Of a stretch of DNA of 46,009 nucleotides, positions 1 through 9,573 are shown piece by piece. Every line of letters starts with the position of its first letter. Position 1 is the first letter of the stretch. Under the pieces are notes generated by a model that saw only the letters and a program-made list of their open reading frames with translations, searched no databases and was not told the DNA's origin. Origin of the DNA: Laspinema palackyanum D2c (lineage in GTDB: Bacteria; Cyanobacteriota; Cyanobacteriia; Cyanobacteriales; Laspinemataceae); contig NZ_JAMXFD010000036.1 in the NCBI RefSeq assembly GCF_025370875.1, positions 1-46,009 on the forward strand. The letters are read 5' to 3'. A program made the position numbers and the translations under genes.

Positions 1-3
1 GAT

Positions 4-1014
4 TTAACCACTCAAGAACATTGAAGATTTTGGAAATTCATTAGATAAATTTATCACCACAAGTCCTAAAGAGCCATTTTCCACAGCATCATGGTCGAGA
101 ATAAAAATCACATATCCCAAGGGCACTAGAATTTCTTTGGCAACGGCTTGGGTCCAAGCGGTTTTGCCGGTTCCCGGTGCACCATGAACAAGGACGGCGA
201 GTTGAGGTTGGGTAAAGATGGCCTCTTGGACGCGATCGCTAAAGCTTTGAATATCCGTAGGAAAGGTGCGAATGGGAAATTCGCTCTGAACTTGACCGAC
301 ACGGCTTTGATAGCCACTGAGCATGACCGCTAAATTGTAGGTGGCTTTGTTAATGAGCGATCGCAAATCGTTGGCAATCAGCGTATATTGAAATTGATTG
401 CGGCCTATATTTTGAATGCGCCCGAGGTGGTCGATTTGCAGCCAAATGTCCTGTTTTTTCCAATAGGCATAAACGGTCCCGATTGTTTCGATGCGCTCCC
501 AAGTGGAAAACCGCTCGATGGGATAATAAAAATGCCGGTCTTGGTAATATTGGGTAATCAAATTGGGCCGGCCCAAGAGGTCGAGAACTTTAAAAATGGT
601 AATCTCTTGGAGGCGTTTGAGGACGTAATCAATGGGAATGCTGTCCCGGCTAACCAATTGAACCACGGGGGTTTCTGCGGTGAGCATATCGGCGGTGTGA
701 TAATTGGGTCCAGCGGGTGCGGGAGTAATGTAATCCCAAAACTCGTTGAAATCTCCCCGGGTGTATTCGGAAAACACATTTAAAATATTGGCCCACCAAG
801 TGAAGTTTTGACGACCTAATGCATCGGCAATATCACTACTCATATCTAAGGTTTTGTGGGCCAATTCCCAGGGGTCTTTAGCCGCGAGATGGAAAAAATA
901 ACCCCAATCAAAATCCCGGGATAAGGGTCGCCAACCCGCTCCCAGTAATCCCCGGTCTTGATTGGATTGGCGATCGCGAAGTTCGTTTCCGTTGTCAAAG
1001 TTGCCAAATGCCAT
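4..1014 (-). pseudogene. AAA-family ATPase, truncated after Walker A
   Basis: The 336-residue frame carries a clear P-loop, GAPGTGKT, at residues 278-285, preceded by about 270 residues of a helical N-terminal region that I know from cyanobacterial AAA proteins. After the motif FILDHDAVEN (to residue 313) the protein runs into about 23 unrelated-looking residues and stops at the window edge. No Walker B, sensor or arginine-finger segment follows, so as read the protein cannot be a working AAA ATPase. Family members continue for roughly 150 residues or more past this point. The most likely explanation is disruption by an insertion or deletion near position 75, with the 3' part lying left of the window or lost. 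A genuine short variant is less likely. The start ATG at 1014 is the only sensible one for the conserved N-terminus. Confidence 0.7.
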
Positions 1015-1811
1015 AATTTAAGTGAGTTTTGATGGCCGAACTGAACTAAAAGTTTACACTGAGCCTTTAATGGGTTGGAAACCTTAGCCCTTTCTTGAAA
1101 ATAAGAGGGAACGGTTAGTTTCTGTTGATGGAAATTATGCGGCTGCTACATGGGGGCAAAGTAATTATGGCAAAATTCCTGATATGAAGATGATGTTTTT
1201 CATAAAGTCCCTACGGATAGAATGTTAATAACAATGGGGGGCGATCGCCGAGTCAATGACCTAGGCGATTTCCCCGGGGTCTCCTCCTGGAAATGCTGAT
1301 AGGTTCCATTGGTCCGAGTTCTCTAGTGGCAGCATGGCGATCGCATGGCTTTGGATGGGGTACTAATGTCCGGAGTAAACACTGTCGGCGTTGAGCTCTA
1401 CCGGGAAGGCGATCGCCCCCCATTCAAATTTATGGCAATTTAAAAAGTTAGGCTTTTGATTCCAACATAATACAGATATGTTACACCCTTGTCAAGAGGG
1501 CAAGAAAATTTTGTGGGCGGGTGTCTATAGCCCGTCTCAATACAGGAGTGGGAGCATCTTGCTTCCTACGGCGCAAACGACAGCAAGATGCTCTAACGGA
1601 TTAATTTTAGGGTTGGAATCATTTAGACCCTCTCTATCCAGGCTCTGAGGGCAAGAGGAGGGGTAGAGATCAGGTGTTGACCCGAAATCTCCCGGGAGAG
1701 GTTGCTCATACTTCTGTGGGCCCTTATTCTGAATCTCCCGTTTCTGAAGTAGGGTCGGCAGGCTATAGTAAAAGAAAGAAGCCACCCAGGATAAAATCGA
1801 GGGGTTCTATT
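1015..1811. other. 797-nt intergenic region
   Basis: No convincing gene is seen here. Short frames on both strands (for example 1537-1817) look like random open frames with no family resemblance. The stretch holds several HIP1 or partial HIP1 octamers, and an inverted repeat near 1552-1593 that is listed separately. It must contain the promoters of the AAA gene (leftward) and of the conserved hypothetical gene at 1812 (rightward), but I cannot point to clean -35/-10 pairs. Confidence 0.5.
1552..1593. repeat. 12-bp inverted repeat, dispersed cyanobacterial repeat fragment
   Basis: GAGCATCTTGCT (1552-1563) is repeated perfectly in inverse orientation at 1582-1593, separated by 18 nt. The flank, with CTATAGCCCGTCT around 1525-1537, resembles a second site at about 24950-25022 that carries CTATAGCGCGTCT and GCAAGATGCTTGC. 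Similar short palindromic pieces are common between genes of filamentous cyanobacteria. No coding function is suggested. Confidence 0.55.
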
Positions 1812-2741
1812 ATGCAATTAGCCGATTCAGATATTGATTTATTTTACCATCTATACTATTCTATCTTAATTTACGTTAATCAAAAATTTGGTCTTTTTGC
1901 AGGATTCGGTGGCTCGGAGGAAATGTCAGAACTGACGCCGCTACAGGTTAATGAACTCCGCCAGCAACTCTATACTCATCCCTACCTGTTTGATTTATTT
2001 GCAGAAGAGAATCCCCTAAAATTTACTCCAGATTTACTCACCATTGTTGCCAGTTGGAATAATTTTATTTCCGGAAGATTTTATATTTATAGTTATCAAA
2101 AAAAATATGCCGTGTTAATTGACGATCGCCCTCCGAGTAAAGCCTACGGGGTTTTAGCCTTGGATTGTCCCTTTCCGGAACTGGTCGGGAGCGTTTTGCC
2201 GGTGATGGTGGAAACGGTGCTCTTACCCTTTAAAAACAAAATTATCTATGATGGAACCTTACAAGCCTATCCCTTTTATTTAGGCTTGAGCATTAAAGGG
2301 AGTCTGAGTGAAACCTATCATCATGCGGTGGAAAAATTTGGAATTATCGCCTCTTTGACCGAATTTGAAGCAGGGGAACAATCACCAGAACCTCAGCCCG
2401 ATGATGACCTGGGCCCCCTGAGCGATGGGGAACGGCTGAAAATTTATCTCCAGAGTGAAGACCATCGACAAAAATATGAATTACAGATTCAAGAATTAGT
2501 TGAAAAAACTGTAGAATTAAAAGTTATATATTACCAGGAAATGGGGCGGTTGTATGCCGAAATTTATCAGGATCGCTGGCGAGAAATTGGGATGAAAAAG
2601 GGATGGATTGCCCTGTTTGAAGAAATGCCGATCGCCAGCGGGGGAACCAAAGCCGAACTGGAGGGAATTTTAAAGAAAATTCTCCCGGCTGATCGCCGAA
2701 AATTCGTCTATATTTTTCGCCTCAAACCGGGCGATCGATAA
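1812..2741 (+). CDS. Conserved hypothetical protein
   Basis: A 309-residue soluble protein beginning MQLADSDIDLFYHLYYS. I recognise the pattern of a widespread uncharacterised family: an N-terminal block about a short helix-rich segment, then NNFISGRFYIYSYQKKYAVLID, then a segment around LPVMVETVLLPFKNKIIYDG. The C-terminal third is charged and helical. No signal peptide, membrane segment or catalytic motif is evident. The frame is open back to 1674, but the ATG at 1812 is preceded by GAGGGG about seven bases upstream and begins the conserved part, so I choose it. The gene stands alone, with unrelated neighbours. Function unknown. Confidence 0.75.
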   Translation: MQLADSDIDLFYHLYYSILIYVNQKFGLFAGFGGSEEMSELTPLQVNELRQQLYTHPYLFDLFAEENPLKFTPDLLTIVASWNNFISGRFYIYSYQKKYAVLIDDRPPSKAYGVLALDCPFPELVGSVLPVMVETVLLPFKNKIIYDGTLQAYPFYLGLSIKGSLSETYHHAVEKFGIIASLTEFEAGEQSPEPQPDDDLGPLSDGERLKIYLQSEDHRQKYELQIQELVEKTVELKVIYYQEMGRLYAEIYQDRWREIGMKKGWIALFEEMPIASGGTKAELEGILKKILPADRRKFVYIFRLKPGDR

Positions 2742-3009
2742 AATTGCAGGGACTGAAACCAAATACGGTACTTGTAGTCTGTAACCACCAACACCCCAGG
2801 CAAGGTGCGGCGATACGGATGGAGCCTCTCCTGGGCTTCGGTTTAGAGGAAACAGACTTGAAACGAAACCACCGGATTGAGCCTAAAAGCCATTCCCCCC
2901 CCTCAGATAGACTAGGGACAGAGAGGGTGCTACAGGGTTGCACATCGATTAAAATCACCGTCTGGTGAACATTAAGATTTTCTACAGGACTCCAGGGGTG
3001 GCCCCACGA

Positions 3010-4032
3010 ATGGCAAATCAACGAATCATCAAAAACAACAAATTGAGTTTACGAGCACAGCAGATTTACCGATGGATGGGATTTGGCATCGTGATGTTGG
3101 CTGCGGTTTGCCTAGCGCTTCCTGGGCGATCGCAAGATTCAGCCGGGGTGATGCGCTTGATGCAAACGAATCAGTGCCAAGCCTGTATTCTGACGGGGGC
3201 CAACCTGAGCAATACGGACCTCACGGGTGTGGATCTCAGTGGTTCTAACCTGACGAATGCCAATTTCCGAGGGTCCGATTTGAGAGGGGCCAATCTGACC
3301 GGGGCCAACCTCACTGGGGCGGACTTACAAAGTGTCAATCTTCGAGGGGCCAATCTGACCGGGGTCAACCTCACTGGGGCCAATTTATCTCGGAGTCAGC
3401 TCGTGGGTGCCATTTTATTTTTAATTAACCTCGCCAATGCAGATTTGACCGAAGCTAATTTAAGCGGGACGGATCTCAGCCGCATCTACATTGAGCAAGC
3501 GAACCTGAATGGTGCTCAACTCCAGGGGAGCAATCTCACGGGTGCGGAACTGTTTGGGGTGACCCTCAACAATGCCAACCTCAGTGGTGCGATTCTCAAT
3601 AGTGCCAATCTCAGTGGTGCCAGTGCGCGGCAAGCGTTCCTGCAAGGCGCACAGATGCAAGGAGCCAGTCTCAGAAATACTAACCTGAGCACGAGTAACT
3701 TCCGAGGGGCCTTGTTAACCCAGGCGGACCTCTCCGGTGCGGATTTATTGGATGCCGATATGCAGGGGGTCATCCTCAATGAGGCGATTTTGATTAATAC
3801 TCAGATGAGAAATGTCCAGCTTCAGGGAGCGAGTTTAGAGGGGACGATTCTCTCGGGTGCGGACCTAGAGGGGGCAATCCTCACCGGGGCCACCTTCCGG
3901 GATGTCGAACTCACCGGCACTAATCTACGAGGGGCGGATCTAACTCGGATTGAGATTGAGAATGTAGATTTTACTCAAGGGACAATTTGTGACGCTATTT
4001 TACCCGATGGGAGAACAGCAAAGTGCCGTTAA
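3010..4032 (+). CDS. Exported pentapeptide-repeat protein
   Basis: The protein has 340 residues. A hydrophobic segment (about residues 24-37, MGFGIVMLAAVCLALPG) followed by a small-residue region looks like a signal peptide, so the product is probably periplasmic or outer-surface. From about residue 57 to the end it consists of tandem A(D/N)LXX pentapeptides (for example TGANL, SGSNL, RGADL), which fold as a right-handed quadrilateral beta helix. A QCQAC pair lies directly before the first repeat, a feature shared by many cyanobacterial relatives. The frame also opens at a GTG at 2965, but the ATG at 3010 gives a normal signal-peptide start. Long antisense frames here are by-products of the repetitive code. 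The specific role is unknown; the family often acts as a structural scaffold. Confidence 0.88.
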   Translation: MANQRIIKNNKLSLRAQQIYRWMGFGIVMLAAVCLALPGRSQDSAGVMRLMQTNQCQACILTGANLSNTDLTGVDLSGSNLTNANFRGSDLRGANLTGANLTGADLQSVNLRGANLTGVNLTGANLSRSQLVGAILFLINLANADLTEANLSGTDLSRIYIEQANLNGAQLQGSNLTGAELFGVTLNNANLSGAILNSANLSGASARQAFLQGAQMQGASLRNTNLSTSNFRGALLTQADLSGADLLDADMQGVILNEAILINTQMRNVQLQGASLEGTILSGADLEGAILTGATFRDVELTGTNLRGADLTRIEIENVDFTQGTICDAILPDGRTAKCR

Positions 4033-5137
4033 CCGGAGATCTTGCACCCGAATCGTTTAAACTCCCGCTCTGGGGTAGGAATTTGCTCGGTTGACTGTTA
4101 AAATAATCGGCTATGAAGATTTTTGAGTTGAATTGAACGACTAAAACCAAGGGTCAGGGATGAGAGATGAGAGGTTAACTTTATGGGACTGAGCCTGGAG
4201 AAAAGGGGAATTTAAGCCTAAAGAGTCATGAGCCGGATTGTAGACCTGTCGCCAATCGGTATCAACTGGGTTGGATGAGGTCCTTTCCTGGTTCAAATGT
4301 TCAAATTCGGAGCCTTACCGGCAGATTAAGCCAGGTTTTCTAGTCTAGGTTCTGCGCTGAGGAAAGCACTGGAGGTAACTTATAAACCCGCAGGGATTCC
4401 GAGTACAAATTACCATTCACCGGGGATTGGCCCTGGCGATCGTTAGAATTCAGAGAATCTGGGGTAATCTAAATAGGGCCAATTTGCCTAGAACTACAGC
4501 AAAAAGAGGGGACAGTAGAAGCGATCGCCGGATTAAATTAACGGTCAATTGTAGCCCAAATCACTTTTTGGGAGCAGTGGGATGGGGTATCTCTACGGGG
4601 TAAATCTATAAACAATGTCAACCCCCGTAGGATGTTTTAACCGCCGAACCCAGAAGGCTCTTAAAGGCTAGAAAATAGAAACCCAGAGGCAGTTTATCTG
4701 GGGGTTGAGATTCAAACCCCCCCCTTTGAGGGATCCGCTCCCCCCCGGGGAATTGAATCGTCCAAAGCGAGTCAATTCTTGGGCAGTACCCGAGAAAATT
4801 TCCCGGAAACTGCATCGAACTAGAAAGTGGCAGGACTTGATCCTCGGCGAGATATTTGGAATTTCATTCCTCAAACCTTGGGGAAACCCGCTAAAAAATC
4901 TATCAATTTTCAGTTAAAAACCGGGTAAACTATTTCCAAGGGCGATCGCTCCCCAAGCCTCCTAGACGATTCACCCCTATTCAGGGAACTTTTACCCCGG
5001 CGATCACGGCTTAAATATCCAGGACCGGCGCTTTAAATCTGGCCAATTTTAGAGGGGGTTAACCTGGCTTTGAACCAGATTTCCGGGAGCGTCAAAGTCC
5101 GCCAAGAATAACCCTAGAGAAGTTCAGTATTGAGGTT
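4033..5137. other. 1.1-kb intergenic region
   Basis: This is the longest stretch without a convincing gene. Short frames on both strands near 4618-4917 overlap each other, are rich in Pro and Gly and look like chance frames in G/C-run DNA. An imperfect hairpin is formed by GGGGGTTG (from 4700) and CAAACCCCC. Partial HIP1 sites occur at about 4437, 4522 and 4942. I see no tRNA, riboswitch or known small-RNA signature. Confidence 0.5.
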
Positions 5138-5797
5138 ATGCTCACCTCCCTTAAAGTCAACTTAATTGGTGCTTGTCTGGGATTCGTAACCGTGGGTTTC
5201 GGAGCCTTCAGTAATCCCGCGATTAATCCAGAAAGCCACACTTGCCCAAATGCCCAAACCATTGGAGGCCAGATTTGCCGGGGTCAAGTTCCCAAAGAAA
5301 TGCCAGAAGAAGCTTGGGGTCAATTTGGAGCCGTTGCTTATCAAGCAGCCGCCGAAGTGATGCGCTCCAATAATGCTGAACCACAACCTTTAACCGAGAT
5401 TCAAAAAGAATATTTACGCCCCCATTTTGGCGATTTAGTTGATCGGGTGGAAGTCGTTTATAATGCTACTTTAATGGAAGATTGGGTGGCGGCGAGTTTC
5501 AAAATTAATGTCGGTGAATCCAACGCTCAAGTTTATGGAAACACCATTTATATTAAGAAGGAGATGAAAGAAAAGGACTTTGAGCAACTTGTCCTGCTCT
5601 CCCACGAACTCATCCACTGCCAGCAGCACGAAGAACTCGGCAGTTTAGGAAATTTTGGCTATCACTATTTTAAGGAATATAAGAAGGCCAAAGAAAACTA
5701 CAGAAATAATAAATTAGAAGTAGAAGCCTTCGATTTCGAGAAAGAATTCGCGGAAGGGTTAGCCCAAAAAATGCCCGGATCTTACCGTCCCCGATAA
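5138..5797 (+). CDS. Secreted HExxH protein, metalloprotease-like (DUF4157-like)
   Basis: The 219-residue protein has a hydrophobic N-terminus (residues about 6-24) that reads as a signal peptide or anchor. A zinc-protease motif HELIH lies at residues 156-160, followed by CQQHEELG, which matches the HExxH-xxQQ arrangement of the DUF4157 group. Glu194 or Glu196, in LEVEAFDFE, is a reasonable third zinc ligand about 35 residues later. The centre holds a short fold with VEVVYNATL and NTIYIKKEM. DUF4157 domains often occur on toxins or large exoproteins; here the domain is almost the whole protein and there is no linked toxin or immunity gene. Proteolytic activity is inferred from the motif only. 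Confidence 0.7.
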   Translation: MLTSLKVNLIGACLGFVTVGFGAFSNPAINPESHTCPNAQTIGGQICRGQVPKEMPEEAWGQFGAVAYQAAAEVMRSNNAEPQPLTEIQKEYLRPHFGDLVDRVEVVYNATLMEDWVAASFKINVGESNAQVYGNTIYIKKEMKEKDFEQLVLLSHELIHCQQHEELGSLGNFGYHYFKEYKKAKENYRNNKLEVEAFDFEKEFAEGLAQKMPGSYRPR

Positions 5798-5909
5798 CTT
5801 CAGGGGCACCGGCTAAATTTTCAACCCTGAAGGGGGGGTCCGCGCCACAGAGAGAGGCACTTACAGGGTAGTCAGTCCGGAGGGTTTAGTGCTATTGTGG
5901 AAGGAACAA

Positions 5910-6299
5910 ATGGTCCGCTTAAACATCATCCCAACTCAAGACACTCCACTCGCACAAGCAGAACTTATGATTCGATTTAAACTTGCTCCGGCCCTCAGTT
6001 TAGCGTTAACCTTAGCGATTACTTCTATCCTCGCTGCGGCGCAACCGATGTTTGCTCTGTCTAATCTGAGTCAACCCGTCTCCCAAGTGACGCAAATTGG
6101 TCCATCCGGGGCGATCGCCACTCCCCTACATCCGAGTCTGCTGTCGCAAGTTTCCGGCAACTTAGCCTCAGTATGGATGACTCCGGAAATCCCCCATCAG
6201 GGGGCCTTGATTGCCCAGGGGTCTGGAAGTGACCCGATCCGGGATGCCCTCGGATGCTCCTGTGCAATCTGCATCGGACAGTCACAAATCGAAGTTTAG
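5910..6299 (+). CDS. Small exported protein of unknown function with C-terminal Cys cluster
   Basis: A 129-residue frame. A hydrophobic run (LALTLAITSILAAAQPMFA) resembles a signal peptide with a cleavage site after FALS. The middle is Ser/Gln/Pro rich. The C-terminus carries a compact cysteine cluster, GCSCAICIG. The frame opens at a GTG at 5889; AAGGAA five bases before the ATG at 5910 favours that start, although the ATG at 5967 would place the signal peptide at the very N-terminus. I do not recognise the family. It is convergent with the sensor kinase gene, 65 nt away. Confidence 0.5.
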   Translation: MVRLNIIPTQDTPLAQAELMIRFKLAPALSLALTLAITSILAAAQPMFALSNLSQPVSQVTQIGPSGAIATPLHPSLLSQVSGNLASVWMTPEIPHQGALIAQGSGSDPIRDALGCSCAICIGQSQIEV

Positions 6300-6364
6300 C
6301 ACTGAAATAGAGCAGGGGAATCAGAGCGATGATATCCTTCAAACTCGCTCTGTCCTTTGCAGAT

Positions 6365-7768
6365 TTATGCCTCGGGGTGCGCTTTTTCTAGGTCGGATTT
6401 GGACAGGGGAAGGAGAACGCTGACGGTAGTGCCGAGATTAATCTGACTGTCTACCCGAATCCAACCGTGATGATTTTCCACGATCGCCTGGACGATCGCC
6501 AGTCCCAATCCGGACCCCGTAGAACCCCATTCCGGCGATTGTTGGGGTTCATGACTCCGCGCTGGGTCCACCCGATAAAAGCGATCGAAAATATGAGGCA
6601 CTGACTCCGGGGGAATGCCGATTCCGCTATCTTTCACCGTAACTTGGATGCCGCCATTGCCACTCGGGCGATTGCTCACCGCGCTACATTCTAAGGTGAT
6701 GGCAATTTGGCCCCCTTTCCCTGTGTATTGCAATCCATTACTGACTAAATTCGTAAAGAGTCGCGCCAGTTGGTCCCAATCTCCGGGGATGGTAAAATCC
6801 GGACCCGGTTCGGTTTCTATATCCCGAGGAGGGGACGGAGGGGGATTAGCGCTATGGGGAGGATCAATAATTTCTAACACCAATTCAATGCCTTTTGCGG
6901 AGGCGATCGCCTCCTGTTCCTCCATCACTTCCATCAATAAGGCATCCATTGGCACAGGTTGTTTCCTCACCTTCACCATGCCGCTATCTTGTCTGGCTAA
7001 AAACAGCAAATCATCCACCAATCGTCCCATGCGGCGCGTCAAGCGTTCTACTAACTGCAATTGCTGGCGATGGATGGGCGAATCTAATTCCGGGTCCGCA
7101 AGGGCCACTTGCACATTGGTTTGAATGGTGGCGATGGGATTTCTGAGTTCGTGGGAGGCATCAGAGGTAAACTGTTTGAGACGCTGGTATGATTCTCGTA
7201 CAGGTTTCATTGCTAATCCTGACAGTAACCAGGCGATCGCACTAATGGCAATTGCCATCAGGGAGGTGCCCAAACTTAAATCAATAATTAACTGGCGAAT
7301 CGGTTTGGTAACTTCAAACCAGGGATGACTGACTCGCAAATATCCCACCACTTGCCGTCCCATTTCCACGCGATCGGTAAATTGGCGCAGGAGTTGTCCT
7401 TGAGACAGTTGTACTGTTTCCCCATTCTTTTTCGGGTGCAGGGGTATTTCTAAGGGTTCCCAGAGGGTAGACCATAATAATTCCCCCGTGGGACTAAACC
7501 ATTCTAAATCGATATGGTCATCTTCGACAGTTTTGGCATTGTTGCGGAAACTGGCGACAACATTCACGGTATATTGTCCGGTGTTGGGGTTTTCATCGAT
7601 CGCCAGCGATCGTTCCACCACTTCCACAACGTGCTTGAGGGTGTCATCAATGCGATCGATTAACGTACTCCGAACATACACATAAAATCCCGTAGCAAAC
7701 ACCAGCAGCAACACGGCTGTGAGTGCTGCGTACCAAATCGCTAACCGTCGGCGCGTTGCTTGAAACAT
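6365..7768 (-). CDS. Two-component sensor histidine kinase
   Basis: The 467-residue membrane kinase has a first transmembrane helix at about residues 10-32, a periplasmic sensor of about 130 residues and a second helix at about 163-187. The HisKA domain follows with the phospho-acceptor His206 in SHELRNPIATIQ. The ATP-binding domain shows the N box (NLVSNGLQYTG, 340-350), G1 (DSGIGIP, from 380), F box (IFDRFYRVD) and G2 (GSGLGLA). The kinase core is complete, so it should autophosphorylate and pass phosphate to a response regulator, but none is encoded nearby. The signal sensed cannot be read from the sequence. The overall plan resembles cyanobacterial stress or metal sensors; assignment to ManS or another named kinase would need a tree. 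Confidence 0.9.
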   Translation of the reverse strand: MFQATRRRLAIWYAALTAVLLLVFATGFYVYVRSTLIDRIDDTLKHVVEVVERSLAIDENPNTGQYTVNVVASFRNNAKTVEDDHIDLEWFSPTGELLWSTLWEPLEIPLHPKKNGETVQLSQGQLLRQFTDRVEMGRQVVGYLRVSHPWFEVTKPIRQLIIDLSLGTSLMAIAISAIAWLLSGLAMKPVRESYQRLKQFTSDASHELRNPIATIQTNVQVALADPELDSPIHRQQLQLVERLTRRMGRLVDDLLFLARQDSGMVKVRKQPVPMDALLMEVMEEQEAIASAKGIELVLEIIDPPHSANPPPSPPRDIETEPGPDFTIPGDWDQLARLFTNLVSNGLQYTGKGGQIAITLECSAVSNRPSGNGGIQVTVKDSGIGIPPESVPHIFDRFYRVDPARSHEPQQSPEWGSTGSGLGLAIVQAIVENHHGWIRVDSQINLGTTVSVLLPLSKSDLEKAHPEA

Positions 7769-7916
7769 TTCTCCGATAATCCTGTAGGTTTATTATAATT
7801 GTAGAGTGAAATTTCAACTAAAACCCCGACCCGCGAAGGCAGGACCGTGACCCATACCGACTAGGATTGCGCGGCCTAATCTGCAAGAGGGTGAAACTAG
7901 GTAATCCTTTAATTCT

Positions 7917-9326
7917 ATGACTTTTAATAGGCGATATTTCTTGATTTTTACTTTCACTCTCGTTCCCCTGTATTGGATAGCGGCGATGGCAGATAATTTT
8001 ATTCTTTCCCTAAACTTTACAGCCAATATAGCCCAGGCAACGAATAATTTAAACGTTTCTACCGCCTCTTATTTAGGAAGTGACGCTGATGATTTTGGGA
8101 CTGCCGTGGCGATTAGTCCCGACCGAACCATCTTGTTCACGGGAAAAATTCCTCACCATAATTTTGGCCTCACTCCGGTTAACTTAGTCGGCGGTGGAGA
8201 TGGGGTGATTCTTCAGACGGATGCTACGGGGAGAAAGCTATTATCCCTGACGCGCATGGGGAGGATGATCGATGATATTGAAGTGAATGGCAGGACCGGA
8301 AAAATCGCGGTTGTCGGAGATTTTGGCTTGGCATTGTTAGGCGACGCTCAAACTTTACTCTGGCATCAGGAGTTAGGCAGTGGCGGGAGTGCCACGATGA
8401 GTAATGGCCGCAGGGTGGCAATGGGAACCGATGGCAAAATTGCCGCTTTATTTAACAAGAAAATCACCATTTTTGACGAAATGGGAACCGTTGTCTCCGA
8501 ATTTACCATCCCGGGGAAATTTGTAGAAGATGTGGCCATTCATAGTTCCAGTCAATCCATTATCATTACTGGATATACCCAGAAAGATCGCGGGGGATGT
8601 CGGCAATTGCAAGTGGCTTTTATTCGCAGTTATGATTATCAGGGAAATCTGAACTGGACCAATTATGATTGGACTCATGGGGAAGCACACAGGGGGAACT
8701 CTTCCTGTGCCGATACCCGAGGCAGTCGCCTCACCCTGGGATTAGATGGCAACCTCTATTTTGCCGGGGAAAGTGCTGGAGGTAATACGATTTTTAGATA
8801 TGACCCCCGAGACTTGAGCAAAGATGCTCCGAATGTCATCTTTGACCCCTACAATCATCCTTATAATACGGCCTCGAATCATATTACTTATTATGCTCGA
8901 TTTGACCCAGTTACTGGGGAAATTCACGCTGGGCAATTCAACTTGTCGCGCCTGAGTAATGGCCGAGGAAATACGATTATCCCCCGGGCGATCGCTGCTG
9001 ATGAAGGGGGGAATTTATATATAGGAGGAAAATCTTCCGCCAGTTTCGCCAATCGCAATGAATCTACCATTTCGGGTCAATCCGGGGCCTATGCCGCTGC
9101 TGATAATTTTGTTTTAGCAGTGCCCTCAGATTTGAGGACTCGAACCTTTATGGTCAGTTGGAATAAAGGGTGTAAAGGGAATAATCAAGTGGTGGGAATT
9201 GCTACGGGATATGGGATAACCGCTATGATTTCTGATACGGCTGGCTGTGATATGATTACGGTGAATCCGTTACAGGGAAAACCGCAGGGAGGTATGGAGA
9301 TTTTGTATTCAGTGTGGGAGAATTGA
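7917..9326 (+). CDS. Secreted beta-propeller-like protein
   Basis: The protein has 469 residues. It starts with a signal-peptide-like segment (RRYFLIFTFTLVPLYWIAAMA). The remainder is a series of short beta-rich blocks of the form 'position, value, description', such as DDFGTAVAISPDRTILFTG, VEDVAIHSSSQSIIITG, SRLTLGLDGNLYFAG and RAIAADEGGNLYIGG. These spaced G-x-LYFAG type strands are typical of beta-propeller or SBBP-type repeats of exported bacterial proteins. No catalytic motif is visible. A few cysteines (for example in CADTRG and KGCKGN) could form disulphides. Divergent from the sensor kinase with 148 nt between them. Function unknown, probably cell-surface or periplasmic. Confidence 0.7.
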   Translation: MTFNRRYFLIFTFTLVPLYWIAAMADNFILSLNFTANIAQATNNLNVSTASYLGSDADDFGTAVAISPDRTILFTGKIPHHNFGLTPVNLVGGGDGVILQTDATGRKLLSLTRMGRMIDDIEVNGRTGKIAVVGDFGLALLGDAQTLLWHQELGSGGSATMSNGRRVAMGTDGKIAALFNKKITIFDEMGTVVSEFTIPGKFVEDVAIHSSSQSIIITGYTQKDRGGCRQLQVAFIRSYDYQGNLNWTNYDWTHGEAHRGNSSCADTRGSRLTLGLDGNLYFAGESAGGNTIFRYDPRDLSKDAPNVIFDPYNHPYNTASNHITYYARFDPVTGEIHAGQFNLSRLSNGRGNTIIPRAIAADEGGNLYIGGKSSASFANRNESTISGQSGAYAAADNFVLAVPSDLRTRTFMVSWNKGCKGNNQVVGIATGYGITAMISDTAGCDMITVNPLQGKPQGGMEILYSVWEN

Positions 9327-9519
9327 GGAGATAGGAAAGGAGCGATCGGGCTTAAATCAAGGCTTTTATTAATACAATGTTGTCTTGATGTGGTTGTGAA
9401 GACATTCGGGAAGGTGCGATTAATTGAGGGGACTCGCACCTGGGTGGGGATATTTTATACTCAGTTCAAGAGGAACAGAGACGATGAAAATAGATATTCA
9501 ATCCGGTTGATGTAGCCTC

Positions 9520-9553
9520 GATCAACCCACAGGTTTTTCTCCTGGGGTTGATC
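9520..9553 (-). terminator. Hairpin downstream of the debranching enzyme gene
   Basis: GATCAACCC (9520-9528) and GGGTTGATC (9545-9553) are perfect inverted arms, with ACAGG/CCTG extending the stem inward. The hairpin lies about 20 nt past the stop codon of the minus-strand gene. There is no good U tract after it, so it may be an mRNA 3'-end stabiliser rather than a strong intrinsic terminator. Confidence 0.4.
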
Positions 9554-9573
9554 TGGCTTAGGAGTTGGGAGGA

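Noticed and set aside
2722-3021. Short frames on both strands between the hypothetical and the pentapeptide gene
   Set aside because: No ribosome-binding site or recognisable protein pattern; they overlap each other and the adjacent genes.
3171-3779. Minus-strand frames opposite the pentapeptide gene
   Set aside because: They repeat the five-residue periodicity of the plus strand (LAPVR-type), as expected of antisense to pentapeptide repeats.
4618-4917. Frames on both strands in the 4-5 kb gap
   Set aside because: Overlapping, Pro/Gly-rich, no start signal and no homology pattern.
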